Of a stretch of DNA of 63,432 nt, positions 1 to 7,845 are shown one piece after another (position 1 is the stretch's first letter; every line of letters starts with the position of its first letter). The stretch is from Bacteroidia bacterium. GTDB taxonomy: Bacteria; Bacteroidota; Bacteroidia; Chitinophagales; Saprospiraceae. Position numbers and translations under genes: made by a program. Under the pieces are notes generated by a model. It ran no database searches. It was not told where the DNA came from and saw nothing but the letters and a program-made list of their open reading frames with translations. The stretch spans positions 1 through 63,432 of the forward strand of contig JAUIKE010000029.1 of assembly GCA_030430845.1 (NCBI GenBank). Reading direction: 5' to 3'.

Positions 1-467
1 ATGGCCACACCCAGTGCATCTGTTGCATCCAGATAATGATCGCTGAGGTCCATTTTGATCATTTGCTGTAACATGGCGGCTACCTGTTCTTTAGTAGCAT
101 TGCCGTTGCCGGTGACTGACTGCTTGATCTTTCGGGGAGAATATTCTGTGACGGAGATGCCTTTTGTGATAGCCGCAGCCATGGCCACCCCCTGAGCCCG
201 ACCCAGCTTAAGCATAGCCTGTGCATTTTTGCCATAAAAGGGTGCTTCAATGGCCATCTCTTCCGGTAAGTGTACATCGATGATAGAATGGAGTCGCTCA
301 AAAATCTTCTTGAGCTTCAAGGCCGGATCTTCAAGAGATTTCAAATGTACGACTCCCATCTCCAACATCTGAAACTTGCTGCCTTTGCATTGAATGACCG
401 CAAAGCCCAGGACGTTGGTTCCAGGGTCCACACCGAGTAATCGTCTGCTTGTTTGTTTTGAGTTCAC
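1..467 (-). CDS. ruvC: Holliday junction resolvase RuvC (3' end beyond window)
   Basis: RuvC cuts Holliday junctions symmetrically after RuvAB branch migration. The minus-strand translation begins VNSKQTSRRLLGVDPGTNVLG: the GVDPGT motif carries the first catalytic Asp of the family. It continues through IDVHLPEEMAIEAPFYGKN, with the Glu pair of the second acidic motif, and through the glycine-rich GRAQGVAMAAA segment. It runs off the window within a segment resembling the final D-x-x-D motif (DHYLDATDALGVA). About 155 of a usual 160-190 residues are present. The start is taken as GTG at 467 because no ATG lies in frame between it and an upstream stop. ruvA is on the other strand 12 kb away, so ruvC and ruvA are not one operon here. 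The identification is firm and the exact start less so. Confidence 0.93.
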   Translation of the reverse strand, partial: MNSKQTSRRLLGVDPGTNVLGFAVIQCKGSKFQMLEMGVVHLKSLEDPALKLKKIFERLHSIIDVHLPEEMAIEAPFYGKNAQAMLKLGRAQGVAMAAAITKGISVTEYSPRKIKQSVTGNGNATKEQVAAMLQQMIKMDLSDHYLDATDALGVA

Positions 468-755
468 TGTTCTGAGTTTTGAGTTCAGAGTCTCAGGAAG
501 ATAGAGGTCGCTTGTAGATCTAGGGGATTATTTTGGCTCCTTTGGGCACGCCCGGAACCATCTTTAAACAACTTCAATAACATGATCTTAAAACCTGCAA
601 CATCTTACCAATATCCAATATCCAATATCCAATATCCAACCATTGCATTTCCCCTTCACTCTCCTTAACTTGCCTCCCGTTACACAAGAACACCGTTACA
701 CTTTTACACATTCTCTCCACCAATCTATTCATTTTTTAGTGCTAAATGAAGTTTA
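468..755. other. Divergent intergenic region with short-period repeats
   Basis: Between ruvC (minus) and the plus-strand membrane gene. It holds two imperfect copies of a GAGTTC/GAGTTTTGAGTT-type repeat at about 457-495 and four tandem copies of the 7-mer ATATCCA at about 606-638. No clear hairpin or TAnnTTTG promoter was seen. Confidence 0.6.
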
Positions 756-1784
756 TTGAAGTTTTTTGATGAAAAAAAGGAGGAAGTACACGCCTCTAAA
801 AAGAGTCGACGCCTGTTCAACCTGGTGCTGAAAGGATGCATCATATTGCTGCTCAGCCTGTCTATTTACTGGAAAATAGGCAGCACCGATCACCCGGCCG
901 ACTTGTGGCAGGCTTTCTTACAGGCACTCCAGACATCGCAGTGGATGTACTTCTGCCTGGTATTTTTGTTGATGCCCATCAACTGGATGTTGGAAGCTTT
1001 CAAATGGTGGCAGTTTATTCCGGGAAGAATGGGTTTTTGGCCAGTATTTAAAGCAACTCTTTCGGGGGTTACCGTAGCCTTGTTTACTCCCAATCGAATT
1101 GGAGATTATGGAGGCCGAGTACTCCTGGTACAGGCAAAAGACAATTGGGCTACCTTCATCGCAACTATGGCCGGCAATTATTGCCAGCTCGTTATCCTGA
1201 TCAGCGGCGGAGTGATCGGCCTAAGTTATTTTGGGCAACAATATTTAACAGAAGATTGGCAAACGTTAAGAAACCTTATTCCCCTGGCCATTGTTTTTTT
1301 GATAGGCCTTTGGTCGTTACCATTGACCTTTAAGTATCTCAATCATTACCTAAAAAAGCTAGAGCGGTTTGCCTGGCTAAGACCTTTTGTACGCAACCTG
1401 AGAGGCTTGGAAGAAGTCTCTAAAAGGGCTTTGCTAAAGTCCTTCGCCTTTGCAGCGGCGCGGTATTCGGTCTATAGCCTGCAGTATTTTTTTATACTGC
1501 AATTTTATGGAGTAGAGGTGGCCCTGTGGGATGCTCTGGCGGGAATTAGCACTATTTTTTTCATTCAGGCAAGTGTTCCCTTACCTCCGGTTTCGGCCTT
1601 ATTGGCAAGGGGGCAAATAGCCATGTTAATATGGACGCCTTTTGGCGCTAATTCAATAGCCATACTGGCTGCGACCTTTACTTTGTTCATAATAAATCTG
1701 GTTATACCAGCGTTTTTCGGAATGATCTACATAATTAAAACAAATACAATAAAATCATTAGGTTATGAAAACCATGCTAACTAA
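756..1784 (+). CDS. Lysylphosphatidylglycerol synthase TM-region family membrane protein
   Basis: A 342-residue polytopic inner-membrane protein with about eight hydrophobic helices from residue 22 onward. The pattern matches the YbhN/AglD family (PF03706), the flippase-like membrane half of MprF. Conserved-looking features are the polar helix TPNRIGDYGGR near residue 112 and the Pro-rich ASVPLPPVSALLARGQ near 270. There is no catalytic LPG synthase domain, so lipid flipping or glycosyl transfer is family inference. The start is TTG at 756: ATG codons nearby at 746 and 769 are in other frames and soon stop. It overlaps the next gene by 20 nt, which suggests translational coupling with the DUF3108 gene. 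Confidence 0.8.
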   Translation: MKFFDEKKEEVHASKKSRRLFNLVLKGCIILLLSLSIYWKIGSTDHPADLWQAFLQALQTSQWMYFCLVFLLMPINWMLEAFKWWQFIPGRMGFWPVFKATLSGVTVALFTPNRIGDYGGRVLLVQAKDNWATFIATMAGNYCQLVILISGGVIGLSYFGQQYLTEDWQTLRNLIPLAIVFLIGLWSLPLTFKYLNHYLKKLERFAWLRPFVRNLRGLEEVSKRALLKSFAFAAARYSVYSLQYFFILQFYGVEVALWDALAGISTIFFIQASVPLPPVSALLARGQIAMLIWTPFGANSIAILAATFTLFIINLVIPAFFGMIYIIKTNTIKSLGYENHAN

Positions 1785-2628
1785 ATCCTTTTTTATTTTG
1801 GCCTTGGTTGTCATCCTTATGTCCTTTGATTACCCCGGCAAAGCCAATGAGGATAATGCCTTGAAAGACTCTATAAATAAGGAGCTCATTCAATGCCAGA
1901 TCGATAATAACACTTTCCAGGCTGGAGAAGAATTCGTTTTCGAGATCTACTACAACTGGAACTTCGTGTGGCTCTCTGCAGGGGAGGTCGTTTTCAAAGT
2001 ACAAGAAAAAGGAGACCAATACCACTTGTCAGCTCACGGCTCTACTTACCGAAACTACGAATGGTTCTTTAAAGTTAGAGATAAGTATGATTCTTATGTG
2101 GATAAAGAAACCCTGCTTCCCGAGGTGTCCATTCGGGATATTTTGGAAGGAAAGTACACGCTTTATGACGAAATCACCTTCGATAATGAAAAAAAGGTAG
2201 CTAAGTCCTTCCGTGGGAAAAGCAAAGAAACGGCAGAACTAACCGAGTACCCTATTGAAAGTTGTATGCACGACATCCTTTCGATTGTCTATTTTTCCCG
2301 TAATCTGGATTTCGATAATATGCAGGAAGGAGACCATTTCCCGATCAAAGTTTTTGTAGATAAGGAGACCTGGCCACTAAAGGTGACCTACAAAGGCAAG
2401 GATAATAAGAAAAAAATTAAAGGGATGGGTAAATTTAAAACCATCCAGTTTAGTCCTGAGGTGGTCTCAGGAAATGTGTTTAGTGAAGGAACGGAAATGA
2501 ATGTATTTGTATCTGACGATAAAAATAAGTTACCTTTATTAATAGAGTCTCCGGTTTCTGTAGGTTCTATTAAGGCGGTTCTGAAGAGTTATAAGGGGCT
2601 TCGCCACGAACTGACCGCCAAGCACTAA
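1765..2628 (+). CDS. DUF3108 domain-containing exported protein
   Basis: A 287-residue protein with an N-terminal signal peptide (hydrophobic SFFILALVVILMSF at about residues 8-21). The body is beta-rich and fits the DUF3108 family: FEIYYNWNFVWLSAGEVVFKV near the N-terminus, then YRNYEWFFKVRDKYDSYVD and the C-terminal PLLIESPVSVGSIKAVL. The family is periplasmic or outer-membrane associated and has no proven biochemical role. The gene starts inside the end of the upstream membrane-protein gene. ATG at 1765 (MKTML) or at 1774 (MLTKS) could serve as the start. Confidence 0.82.
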   Translation: MKTMLTKSFFILALVVILMSFDYPGKANEDNALKDSINKELIQCQIDNNTFQAGEEFVFEIYYNWNFVWLSAGEVVFKVQEKGDQYHLSAHGSTYRNYEWFFKVRDKYDSYVDKETLLPEVSIRDILEGKYTLYDEITFDNEKKVAKSFRGKSKETAELTEYPIESCMHDILSIVYFSRNLDFDNMQEGDHFPIKVFVDKETWPLKVTYKGKDNKKKIKGMGKFKTIQFSPEVVSGNVFSEGTEMNVFVSDDKNKLPLLIESPVSVGSIKAVLKSYKGLRHELTAKH

Positions 2629-2637
2629 TGAGTAAAT

Positions 2638-2700
2638 AGTTATTGAGTTATTGGTTATTAGTTATTAGGATAACCTGATATCTCAATAACCCAATAACCT
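2638..2700. repeat. TTATTG-type short repeats forming an imperfect hairpin
   Basis: The gap holds several TTATTG/TTATTA copies on the left and their complements (CAATAACC) on the right. They can fold into an AT-rich imperfect hairpin just before the DUF4230 start codon. Confidence 0.5.
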
Positions 2701-2706
2701 AATATT

Positions 2707-3321
2707 ATGTGGAAAAAAGCATTCATCATCGTCGGCCTGCTCGTTTTCTTTGGGCTGGGGGTGTTCGTCACCCGCTACTATTTTACCTTCAAGGTAGAGC
2801 AGAAGGTAGAAGAAAACTCTGAAGTCTTACTGGAAAAGGTCAAAACAGTGGCCAAATTGGTAACGGTGGAAGGCTATTTTTCCGAAATATACAACTACAA
2901 AGATTACTGGGGGTATGATTGGGGGATTTTCAGGAAAAAAGCTTTGCTGCGTGTAAAAGCGAAGGTCTCCATAGGCTATGATCTGAGAAAAATGAAGATG
3001 GAAGCCCAGGAAGAAACCCGTACCCTCATCTTGAGTAATATCCCCGACCCCGAATTGATCTCCATTGAACATGATATCGATTATTATGACCTCCAACAAG
3101 GTGCCTTTAATTCCTTTTCTGAAGAAGATTACAACAAACTCAACAAAGGAGCCAAAGATTATATCGTAGCCAAAGTAGAAGAGAGTGACCTCTTCGAGCA
3201 GGCCCAGGCTCAGGGCAACGAAATGATCGAACTGATCCGATTCATCACCGAAAGCGCCGGTTGGACGGTGGTGGTGGAAGGCCAAGCGCTTCGACCCTTA
3301 AGAGACACATTATTAAACTAA
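2707..3321 (+). CDS. DUF4230 domain-containing membrane-anchored protein
   Basis: A 204-residue protein with one N-terminal membrane anchor (residues 5-27, IIVGLLVFFGLGVFVTRYYF) and a soluble domain outside the cytoplasm. The layout LVTVEGYFSEIYNYKDY, then the KALLRVKAKVSIGYDL strand, then LSNIPDPELISIEHDIDYYD, is characteristic of DUF4230, a family of unknown function common in Bacteroidota. It starts 78 nt after DUF3108 and is followed within 5 nt by a terminator hairpin, so it ends this transcription unit. No catalytic motif was recognised. Confidence 0.83.
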   Translation: MWKKAFIIVGLLVFFGLGVFVTRYYFTFKVEQKVEENSEVLLEKVKTVAKLVTVEGYFSEIYNYKDYWGYDWGIFRKKALLRVKAKVSIGYDLRKMKMEAQEETRTLILSNIPDPELISIEHDIDYYDLQQGAFNSFSEEDYNKLNKGAKDYIVAKVEESDLFEQAQAQGNEMIELIRFITESAGWTVVVEGQALRPLRDTLLN

Positions 3322-3325
3322 GTAT

Positions 3326-3353
3326 AAAAAGCAGTCTGGCCGGACTGCTTTTT
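3326..3353 (+). terminator. Rho-independent terminator after DUF4230
   Basis: A 14-bp stem (AAAAAGCAGTCTGG with its complement, one G-U pair and no loop) is followed by a T run. It directly follows the stop codon at 3321. The A and T flanks make it potentially bidirectional. Confidence 0.8.
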
Positions 3354-3439
3354 TATTCATACCCCCTTTCCTTGTCTCCTCAATAACAAAATTATCAACT
3401 GAGTTTTTATCTGAAAACAAATAATTCGTCTATTTTTAA

Positions 3440-3526
3440 GCCAATATTATTTCTTTGAGCGATGCTTTTTTTAGAAAAACAAAGTGTTTCTAAAAAAAGC
3501 ATCGCTCAAAAAGAAAATTATTTGGC
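3440..3526 (+). repeat. Palindromic element with conserved outer arms, copy 1
   Basis: The core is a perfect 24-bp stem (3454-3477 with 3487-3510) and a 9-nt loop. Outside it, the left arm GCCAATATTATTTCTTTG and the right arm, read on the minus strand as CCAAATAATTTTCTTTTTG, also pair imperfectly. The second arm is identical over 19 nt to an arm of the element at 7743-7835, but the cores are unrelated. It lies 94 nt before the POT transporter start. The arms may contain promoter-like TTTG boxes; that is inference. Confidence 0.7.
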
Positions 3527-3619
3527 GTCGAATAATGACGACCCAACGGTCCGTATGGAAGGAGTTATTAGACAGCCTCAAAGCATCCTAATCTCATTTT
3601 GTAATAAAAACCACTGATA

Positions 3620-5704
3620 ATGGCAGAAAAAGGCAAGGTACTGGCATATGATTTTGACAACCAACCGCAGTTGTTTGGGCATCCGGTAGGGCTCTATGTT
3701 TTATTTTTCACGGAAATGTGGGAGCGCTTTTCCTACTATGGAATGCGTGCGATCCTTACTCTTTATATGATCGCAAAGGTGACAGATGCCAACCCTGGCT
3801 TGGGTTGGGACGAAGCAGCGGCCTTATCGCTTTATGGTTGGTATACCATGCTGGTGTATGTAGCCTCTATTCCGGGCGGTATTTTGGCGGATAAATACAT
3901 CGGCCAGAAAAAAAGTGTGATGCTCGGAGGCTTGATACTGGTGGCCGGGCATACCATCCTGGCCATAGACGCTCAATGGGCCTTTTTTACCGGCCTGGCC
4001 TTGATTATTGCCGGAGTGGGCTGTTTGAAGCCTAATATCTCCACCATGGTTGGAGGACTTTATAAACAAGGAGACCTTCGGCGCGACCAGGGGTTTACGG
4101 TATTCTATATCGGAATTAACATTGGGGCCTTCCTCTCTGCCATTATTGTTGGAGTAGTGGCCAAAGAATATGGCTGGCATTATGGATTTGGCTTGGCCGG
4201 TATAGGGATGGCCCTCGGGCAGATCGTCTTTATGCTGGGGCAAAAGTACTTGCGTGGTGTAGGGGAATCGCCCAAAACCATTGCGGCTGCCAGTGGAGGA
4301 AATGCTGAAGAAACCACTTCCCTGGGAACCTTATTTAATAAACTGCTGCGAAGCCCTGTTCAACTGATCATTACTATTGTACTGGCTATTGCCGGTATTT
4401 CCTTGTTTTATTTTACCACAGAGGGTTACAACCGGATTGGGTACAGCTTGCTGAGTGCCTTCCTGGCTCTCGTGATCGGCCTGCTCATGATGATCTATCA
4501 GGATATTAACAAAATTGAAAAGGATCGATATGTCGTTTTGCTATTATCATTCCTCATCGTCATTGTTTTCTGGGGAGCCTTTGAACAGGCCGGAGGATTG
4601 ATGAATATTTATACGCTGAAAAAGATCGATCGGGTGGTGTCCATGACTACGATGGATGTTATGTTTTATGGCGCCGGTATTTTCCTTTTACTACTTGGCG
4701 TTTGGAATCTGGTCAAGAAAAAAGATACCGCATACATCTTTTTTCCGATCGGAGCCCTGCTCATTGGACTGTACGTTTACCTTCGGGGAAATGTACTATC
4801 CGATCCATACGAAATCCCAACGGCCGTATTCCAGTCGGTAAATGCCATGTTCATCATCATTTTTGGAACGGTAGTAGGAGCCTTCTGGATCTGGTGGGCT
4901 AAGCTCGGCAAGGAAGCTTCCTCTTTGTTTAAAATGGCCCTCGGGACCATCATCATGGGAGTAGGGTTTTTGTGGATGGCTAAGGCTTCCGTGGATGTAG
5001 TCAAATACGGAGATAAAGCAGCGCTCATCTTTTTAATGCTGGCCTACCTACTTCATACCCTCGGTGAGCTATGCGCCTCTCCGGTGGCCCTTTCCTTTAT
5101 TACAAAGGTGGCTCCGGTGAAATATGTATCTGTCATGATGGGCGTCTATTTCGCAGCCACCGGATTAGGTAATAAAGTTGCAGGAGTGATCGGGGAAGCT
5201 TCACAGTTGCACCCCGTGCATATAGAACTGATAACAGAGCCTGCAGAGATCGTTGACACGTACGAACTTACTATTCAACCATCGCAAATAGAGGGAACCG
5301 TACAATTGACGGAAAGCACGCTTGCGGATAATGAAAACTTCGAAATCGTGGGCGAAGTAGCCCTGGCGGGTTCTACTATCCAATTGAATCAAGCTGGCCG
5401 TGACCTGTTACAACATGTCTCCATTGATGAAGAGAATCAGGACCTGTTGAAAGAATACCTCGAAGGCTATGAACACAGCCCTTCTGAGCCACTCACTGCC
5501 ATCCTGAGCCTCGAAAAAACAACCAATGGTGAGGAAAGCTGGGAAGGAGAACTCGAAGTTTTTGAAGTGCAGGATAATCAGGAGTTATGGACCTTCATCT
5601 CTATCTTTATTTTCACTGCGCTCTTTGGTCTCTTACTCATGGTGTTCCTCAAGCGCCTCAAGCGCCTGACACATGGAGCTGAGGAGGTCGTTACACAGGA
5701 ATAA
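3620..5704 (+). CDS. POT/PTR2-family proton-coupled oligopeptide transporter with inserted extramembrane domain
   Basis: Proton-driven di/tripeptide uptake across the inner membrane (MFS, POT family). The family signatures are clear: the N-terminal FTEMWERFSYYGMRA carries the ExxER proton-coupling motif (Glu32, Glu35, Arg36), followed by GGILADKYIGQKKSVMLGG between helices 2 and 3, and GVGCLKPNISTMVGGLY with FYIGINIGAFLS. At 694 residues it is longer than most bacterial POTs (about 450-600). The extra length includes a hydrophilic stretch of about 120 residues (roughly 530-652), rich in Glu and Thr, inserted before the last helix (about 656-676). Substrate is inferred from family only. It is monocistronic between two palindromic elements. 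Confidence 0.92.
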   Translation: MAEKGKVLAYDFDNQPQLFGHPVGLYVLFFTEMWERFSYYGMRAILTLYMIAKVTDANPGLGWDEAAALSLYGWYTMLVYVASIPGGILADKYIGQKKSVMLGGLILVAGHTILAIDAQWAFFTGLALIIAGVGCLKPNISTMVGGLYKQGDLRRDQGFTVFYIGINIGAFLSAIIVGVVAKEYGWHYGFGLAGIGMALGQIVFMLGQKYLRGVGESPKTIAAASGGNAEETTSLGTLFNKLLRSPVQLIITIVLAIAGISLFYFTTEGYNRIGYSLLSAFLALVIGLLMMIYQDINKIEKDRYVVLLLSFLIVIVFWGAFEQAGGLMNIYTLKKIDRVVSMTTMDVMFYGAGIFLLLLGVWNLVKKKDTAYIFFPIGALLIGLYVYLRGNVLSDPYEIPTAVFQSVNAMFIIIFGTVVGAFWIWWAKLGKEASSLFKMALGTIIMGVGFLWMAKASVDVVKYGDKAALIFLMLAYLLHTLGELCASPVALSFITKVAPVKYVSVMMGVYFAATGLGNKVAGVIGEASQLHPVHIELITEPAEIVDTYELTIQPSQIEGTVQLTESTLADNENFEIVGEVALAGSTIQLNQAGRDLLQHVSIDEENQDLLKEYLEGYEHSPSEPLTAILSLEKTTNGEESWEGELEVFEVQDNQELWTFISIFIFTALFGLLLMVFLKRLKRLTHGAEEVVTQE

Positions 5705-5706
5705 TT

Positions 5707-5872
5707 AACATGAGTCATCCCCTATTTTTAATAAAATAGACTATTCAATTAAACCTTGATTTTCAATTCGTTGTTGGTTGTTCGTTTAATCGCGAACAAC
5801 CAACAACGAGCAACGAACAACTGGAAAACAAGCCTTTATTGGTTGCCTCAAAAATTTGGGATGACTCATGTT
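5707..5872. repeat. 166-bp inverted-repeat element overlapping the next start codon
   Basis: The ends are perfect 15-bp inverted repeats, AACATGAGTCATCCC at 5707-5721 and its complement at 5858-5872. Further inward is imperfect pairing, then a perfect 16-bp core stem (5769-5784 with 5793-5808, 8-nt loop) built from GTTGTT-type repeats. The right end contains the ATG at 5868 of the following gene. Confidence 0.7.
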
Positions 5873-6320
5873 TGATGTTTATATGAAAGACTTTTTCCAA
5901 CAACTGAATCTGCTTTTTCTTATCCTGCTGTCCGGACAAGTCTTTTTCTGCCTGGTAGTGGTTCTGTTAAATTCCGGGCCGGAATATGCCGCCCAGCAAA
6001 GAGATAGTGAATTGTTTGACACCTTGCTCCCTATTTTTATTCTGTCTATGACCTTCGCCGTTCACCTGATTGATAGGCAGCGCCTCAAAAGAGGAGTCCT
6101 GCTGGGCAGCCTGGAAGAAAAATTGCGTTTTTATCGCAGTTCAGTATATTTTAGATTGTTGCTCATGGAAGCGACTAATATCTTTGCCATTGTTATTGCC
6201 CTGGTGGAAGGGAAGCTGCATTATTCTGTCTATTTCCTGATCGGTTTGATGGCGTTTTTCTATTTCCGACCTTCGCAGCTTCAATTTATGGAGGATTATA
6301 ATGAAGAGGGAGAACGCTAG
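5868..6320 (+). CDS. Small four-helix membrane protein, function unknown
   Basis: A protein of about 150 residues with four hydrophobic segments: LLFLILLSGQVFFCLVVVLL, LLPIFILSMTFAVHLI, LLMEATNIFAIVIALV and YFLIGLMAFFYF. It has a polar loop (DRQRLKRGVLLGSLEEKLRFYRS) and a Phe/Arg-containing end (FYFRPSQLQFMEDY). I do not recognise the family; the layout resembles small uncharacterised Bacteroidota membrane proteins. ATG at 5868 lies in the inverted repeat, so ATG at 5883 (MKDFFQQL) is a reasonable alternative start. Its last codons and its TAG stop lie inside a perfect 38-bp palindrome. Confidence 0.7.
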   Translation: MFDVYMKDFFQQLNLLFLILLSGQVFFCLVVVLLNSGPEYAAQQRDSELFDTLLPIFILSMTFAVHLIDRQRLKRGVLLGSLEEKLRFYRSSVYFRLLLMEATNIFAIVIALVEGKLHYSVYFLIGLMAFFYFRPSQLQFMEDYNEEGER

Positions 6321-6337
6321 CGTTCTCCCTCTTCATT
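6300..6337. terminator. Perfect 38-bp palindrome, bidirectional terminator
   Basis: Two perfectly complementary 19-nt arms without a loop, centred on CGCTAGCG. The TAG is the stop codon of the plus-strand gene. The minus-strand SurA-like gene ends 16 nt away at 6353, so both convergent transcripts enter the hairpin. Confidence 0.75.
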
Positions 6338-6352
6338 TCATTTTACAAATTC

Positions 6353-7711
6353 TTAAGGCCTGATATCTTTCTTATCTACCCACTTTTGTAATATCGGACA
6401 GGATCGAAACAATTTATCTACATCGATATAAGTAGCTGCTACCTTGTCGCTGATCCAATCGCTGATGTACTCATTGCGTTTAGCCTCGATGGTAGCTTTT
6501 TGGATTTTTGAGTAATCCAATGCGAGGTTTGCCCGGTGGGGTTCACTGCGCGACTGGAGCTGGACGATCCGGTAATAAGTATCGCCGTCAGCCCCCTGGA
6601 ATTCGAAGGGATCGGAAATACTGCCTATCTCCATAGTGTCAATCGCGAAGTAGACATCCGGCTCAAGGTCGCCAATTTCAAAAAAGGTATTGCCGGTAAC
6701 GGGATTGACCATCCGGCCGTCATTGTTATAACTTTGTTGGTTTTCGTCGGAAAAAATCTTTACTGCTCTGGAAAAAGAAAGAGAATCAACCAAAACCATA
6801 TTGCGGATAGAGTCAAGGAAATGGACAGCCTTTTCATAATCAGCCTCTGTCGTTTCAGGCCGGATCAAAATATGACTGACCCGAATAGAATTACCTCGTC
6901 TTTCCTGCATTTTAATCAGGTGAAAACCAAATTCCGTTTCCACTACCGGAGATATTTCCTCCTTATCCAGTTTGTAGGCTGCCGCTTCAAATTCTTGTAC
7001 ATATTTGCCGCGCTTTGCCCAGCCCAGGTCTCCTCCCGTTCTCCTGGATCCGTCCTCCGAATATTCAAAGGCCATATCCTCAAAGGTCGCCGTACCGTCC
7101 ATGATCCTTTGCCGTACACTTTCCAGCGTGTCAATAGCTCTTTGTTTGGCTTCCTTACTGACCTGAGGTTTGAATACAATTTCCCCAATCTCAACTTCCG
7201 AGCTGAAATAGGGTAGGCTATCCTGCGGAATCTGGGCAAAGAAGGCTTTTACTTCAGAGGGGGTAACCGTAATATTGGTCATGATCTGATTGCGCATTCT
7301 TTCCGAGAGCAACTGATTTTTCAGGTCTTCCCTGAATTGGTCTTTCACATCTGTTACAGACTGACCGTAATAATCCTCAAACTGGTTAAGGTCGCCATTC
7401 ATGAATTCAAGAATGCGGTCGATCCGGGCATTTAACTGTACTTCTATCTCTTCGTCTGTTACTTCGATACTATCCAGTTTAGCCTGATTGACCAGCAGCT
7501 TGTTGGCCAGCAACTGATCCATTATGGCACAGCGAGCTCCTTCCGGTAATACTCCATTACGAGCCTCCATCAGGGAAACCTGTTCTTCTACTTCTGATAA
7601 CAAAACCAGCTCTCCTCCAACCGTAGCTATAACTTTATCAACCACCTTGCGCTGGCCGAAACATCCACTAAGTAGGAGTAATAGAAATAAAGTGATATTC
7701 AATTTTTTCAT
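6353..7711 (-). CDS. SurA-like periplasmic peptidyl-prolyl isomerase, probable lipoprotein
   Basis: A 452-residue exported parvulin-type foldase, likely a chaperone for outer-membrane proteins. The start is set at ATG 7711 because MKKLNITLFLLLLLSGCFGQ is a typical lipoprotein signal (LSGC lipobox); an upstream ATG at 7747 adds 12 residues before it. After the signal comes a SurA-type N-terminal domain (VDKVIATVGGELVLLSEVEE). Two PpiC domains follow at about residues 165-270 and 275-380, the second containing RVSHILIRPE and the first GGDLGWAKRGKYVQEFEAAA. It is the third parvulin-like gene in a row on this strand, but a palindromic element (7743-7835) separates it from the other two, so it may have its own promoter. 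Confidence 0.85.
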   Translation of the reverse strand: MKKLNITLFLLLLLSGCFGQRKVVDKVIATVGGELVLLSEVEEQVSLMEARNGVLPEGARCAIMDQLLANKLLVNQAKLDSIEVTDEEIEVQLNARIDRILEFMNGDLNQFEDYYGQSVTDVKDQFREDLKNQLLSERMRNQIMTNITVTPSEVKAFFAQIPQDSLPYFSSEVEIGEIVFKPQVSKEAKQRAIDTLESVRQRIMDGTATFEDMAFEYSEDGSRRTGGDLGWAKRGKYVQEFEAAAYKLDKEEISPVVETEFGFHLIKMQERRGNSIRVSHILIRPETTEADYEKAVHFLDSIRNMVLVDSLSFSRAVKIFSDENQQSYNNDGRMVNPVTGNTFFEIGDLEPDVYFAIDTMEIGSISDPFEFQGADGDTYYRIVQLQSRSEPHRANLALDYSKIQKATIEAKRNEYISDWISDKVAATYIDVDKLFRSCPILQKWVDKKDIRP

Positions 7712-7742
7712 AACAAACAGATAACTGATCCATAGATGAGAC

Positions 7743-7835
7743 ACCAAATAATTTTCTTTTTGGGAGGTATTTAATCATCAAAAACGAAGTTTTTGATGAT
7801 TAAATACCTCCCAAAGAAATATTATTGGCTGCCCC
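7743..7835 (-). repeat. Palindromic element with conserved outer arms, copy 2
   Basis: The core stem pairs 7757-7785 with 7789-7817 (3-nt loop GAA, one G-U pair). The outer left arm CCAAATAATTTTCTTTTTG (7743-7761) is identical to the arm at 3508-3526 read on the minus strand. The outer right arm, read on the minus strand as GCCAATAATATTTCTTTG, matches the left arm of the 3440 element with two changes. Relative to the downstream gene both copies have the same orientation. Confidence 0.72.
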
Positions 7836-7845
7836 ATCTATATAT

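Noticed and set aside
2827..3285. 152-codon open frame antisense to DUF4230
   Set aside because: The His/Phe-rich translation is typical of an antisense shadow; the plus-strand DUF4230 gene explains the region.
6536..7216. 226-codon open frame antisense to the SurA-like gene
   Set aside because: The PpiC domains on the minus strand account for this sequence.
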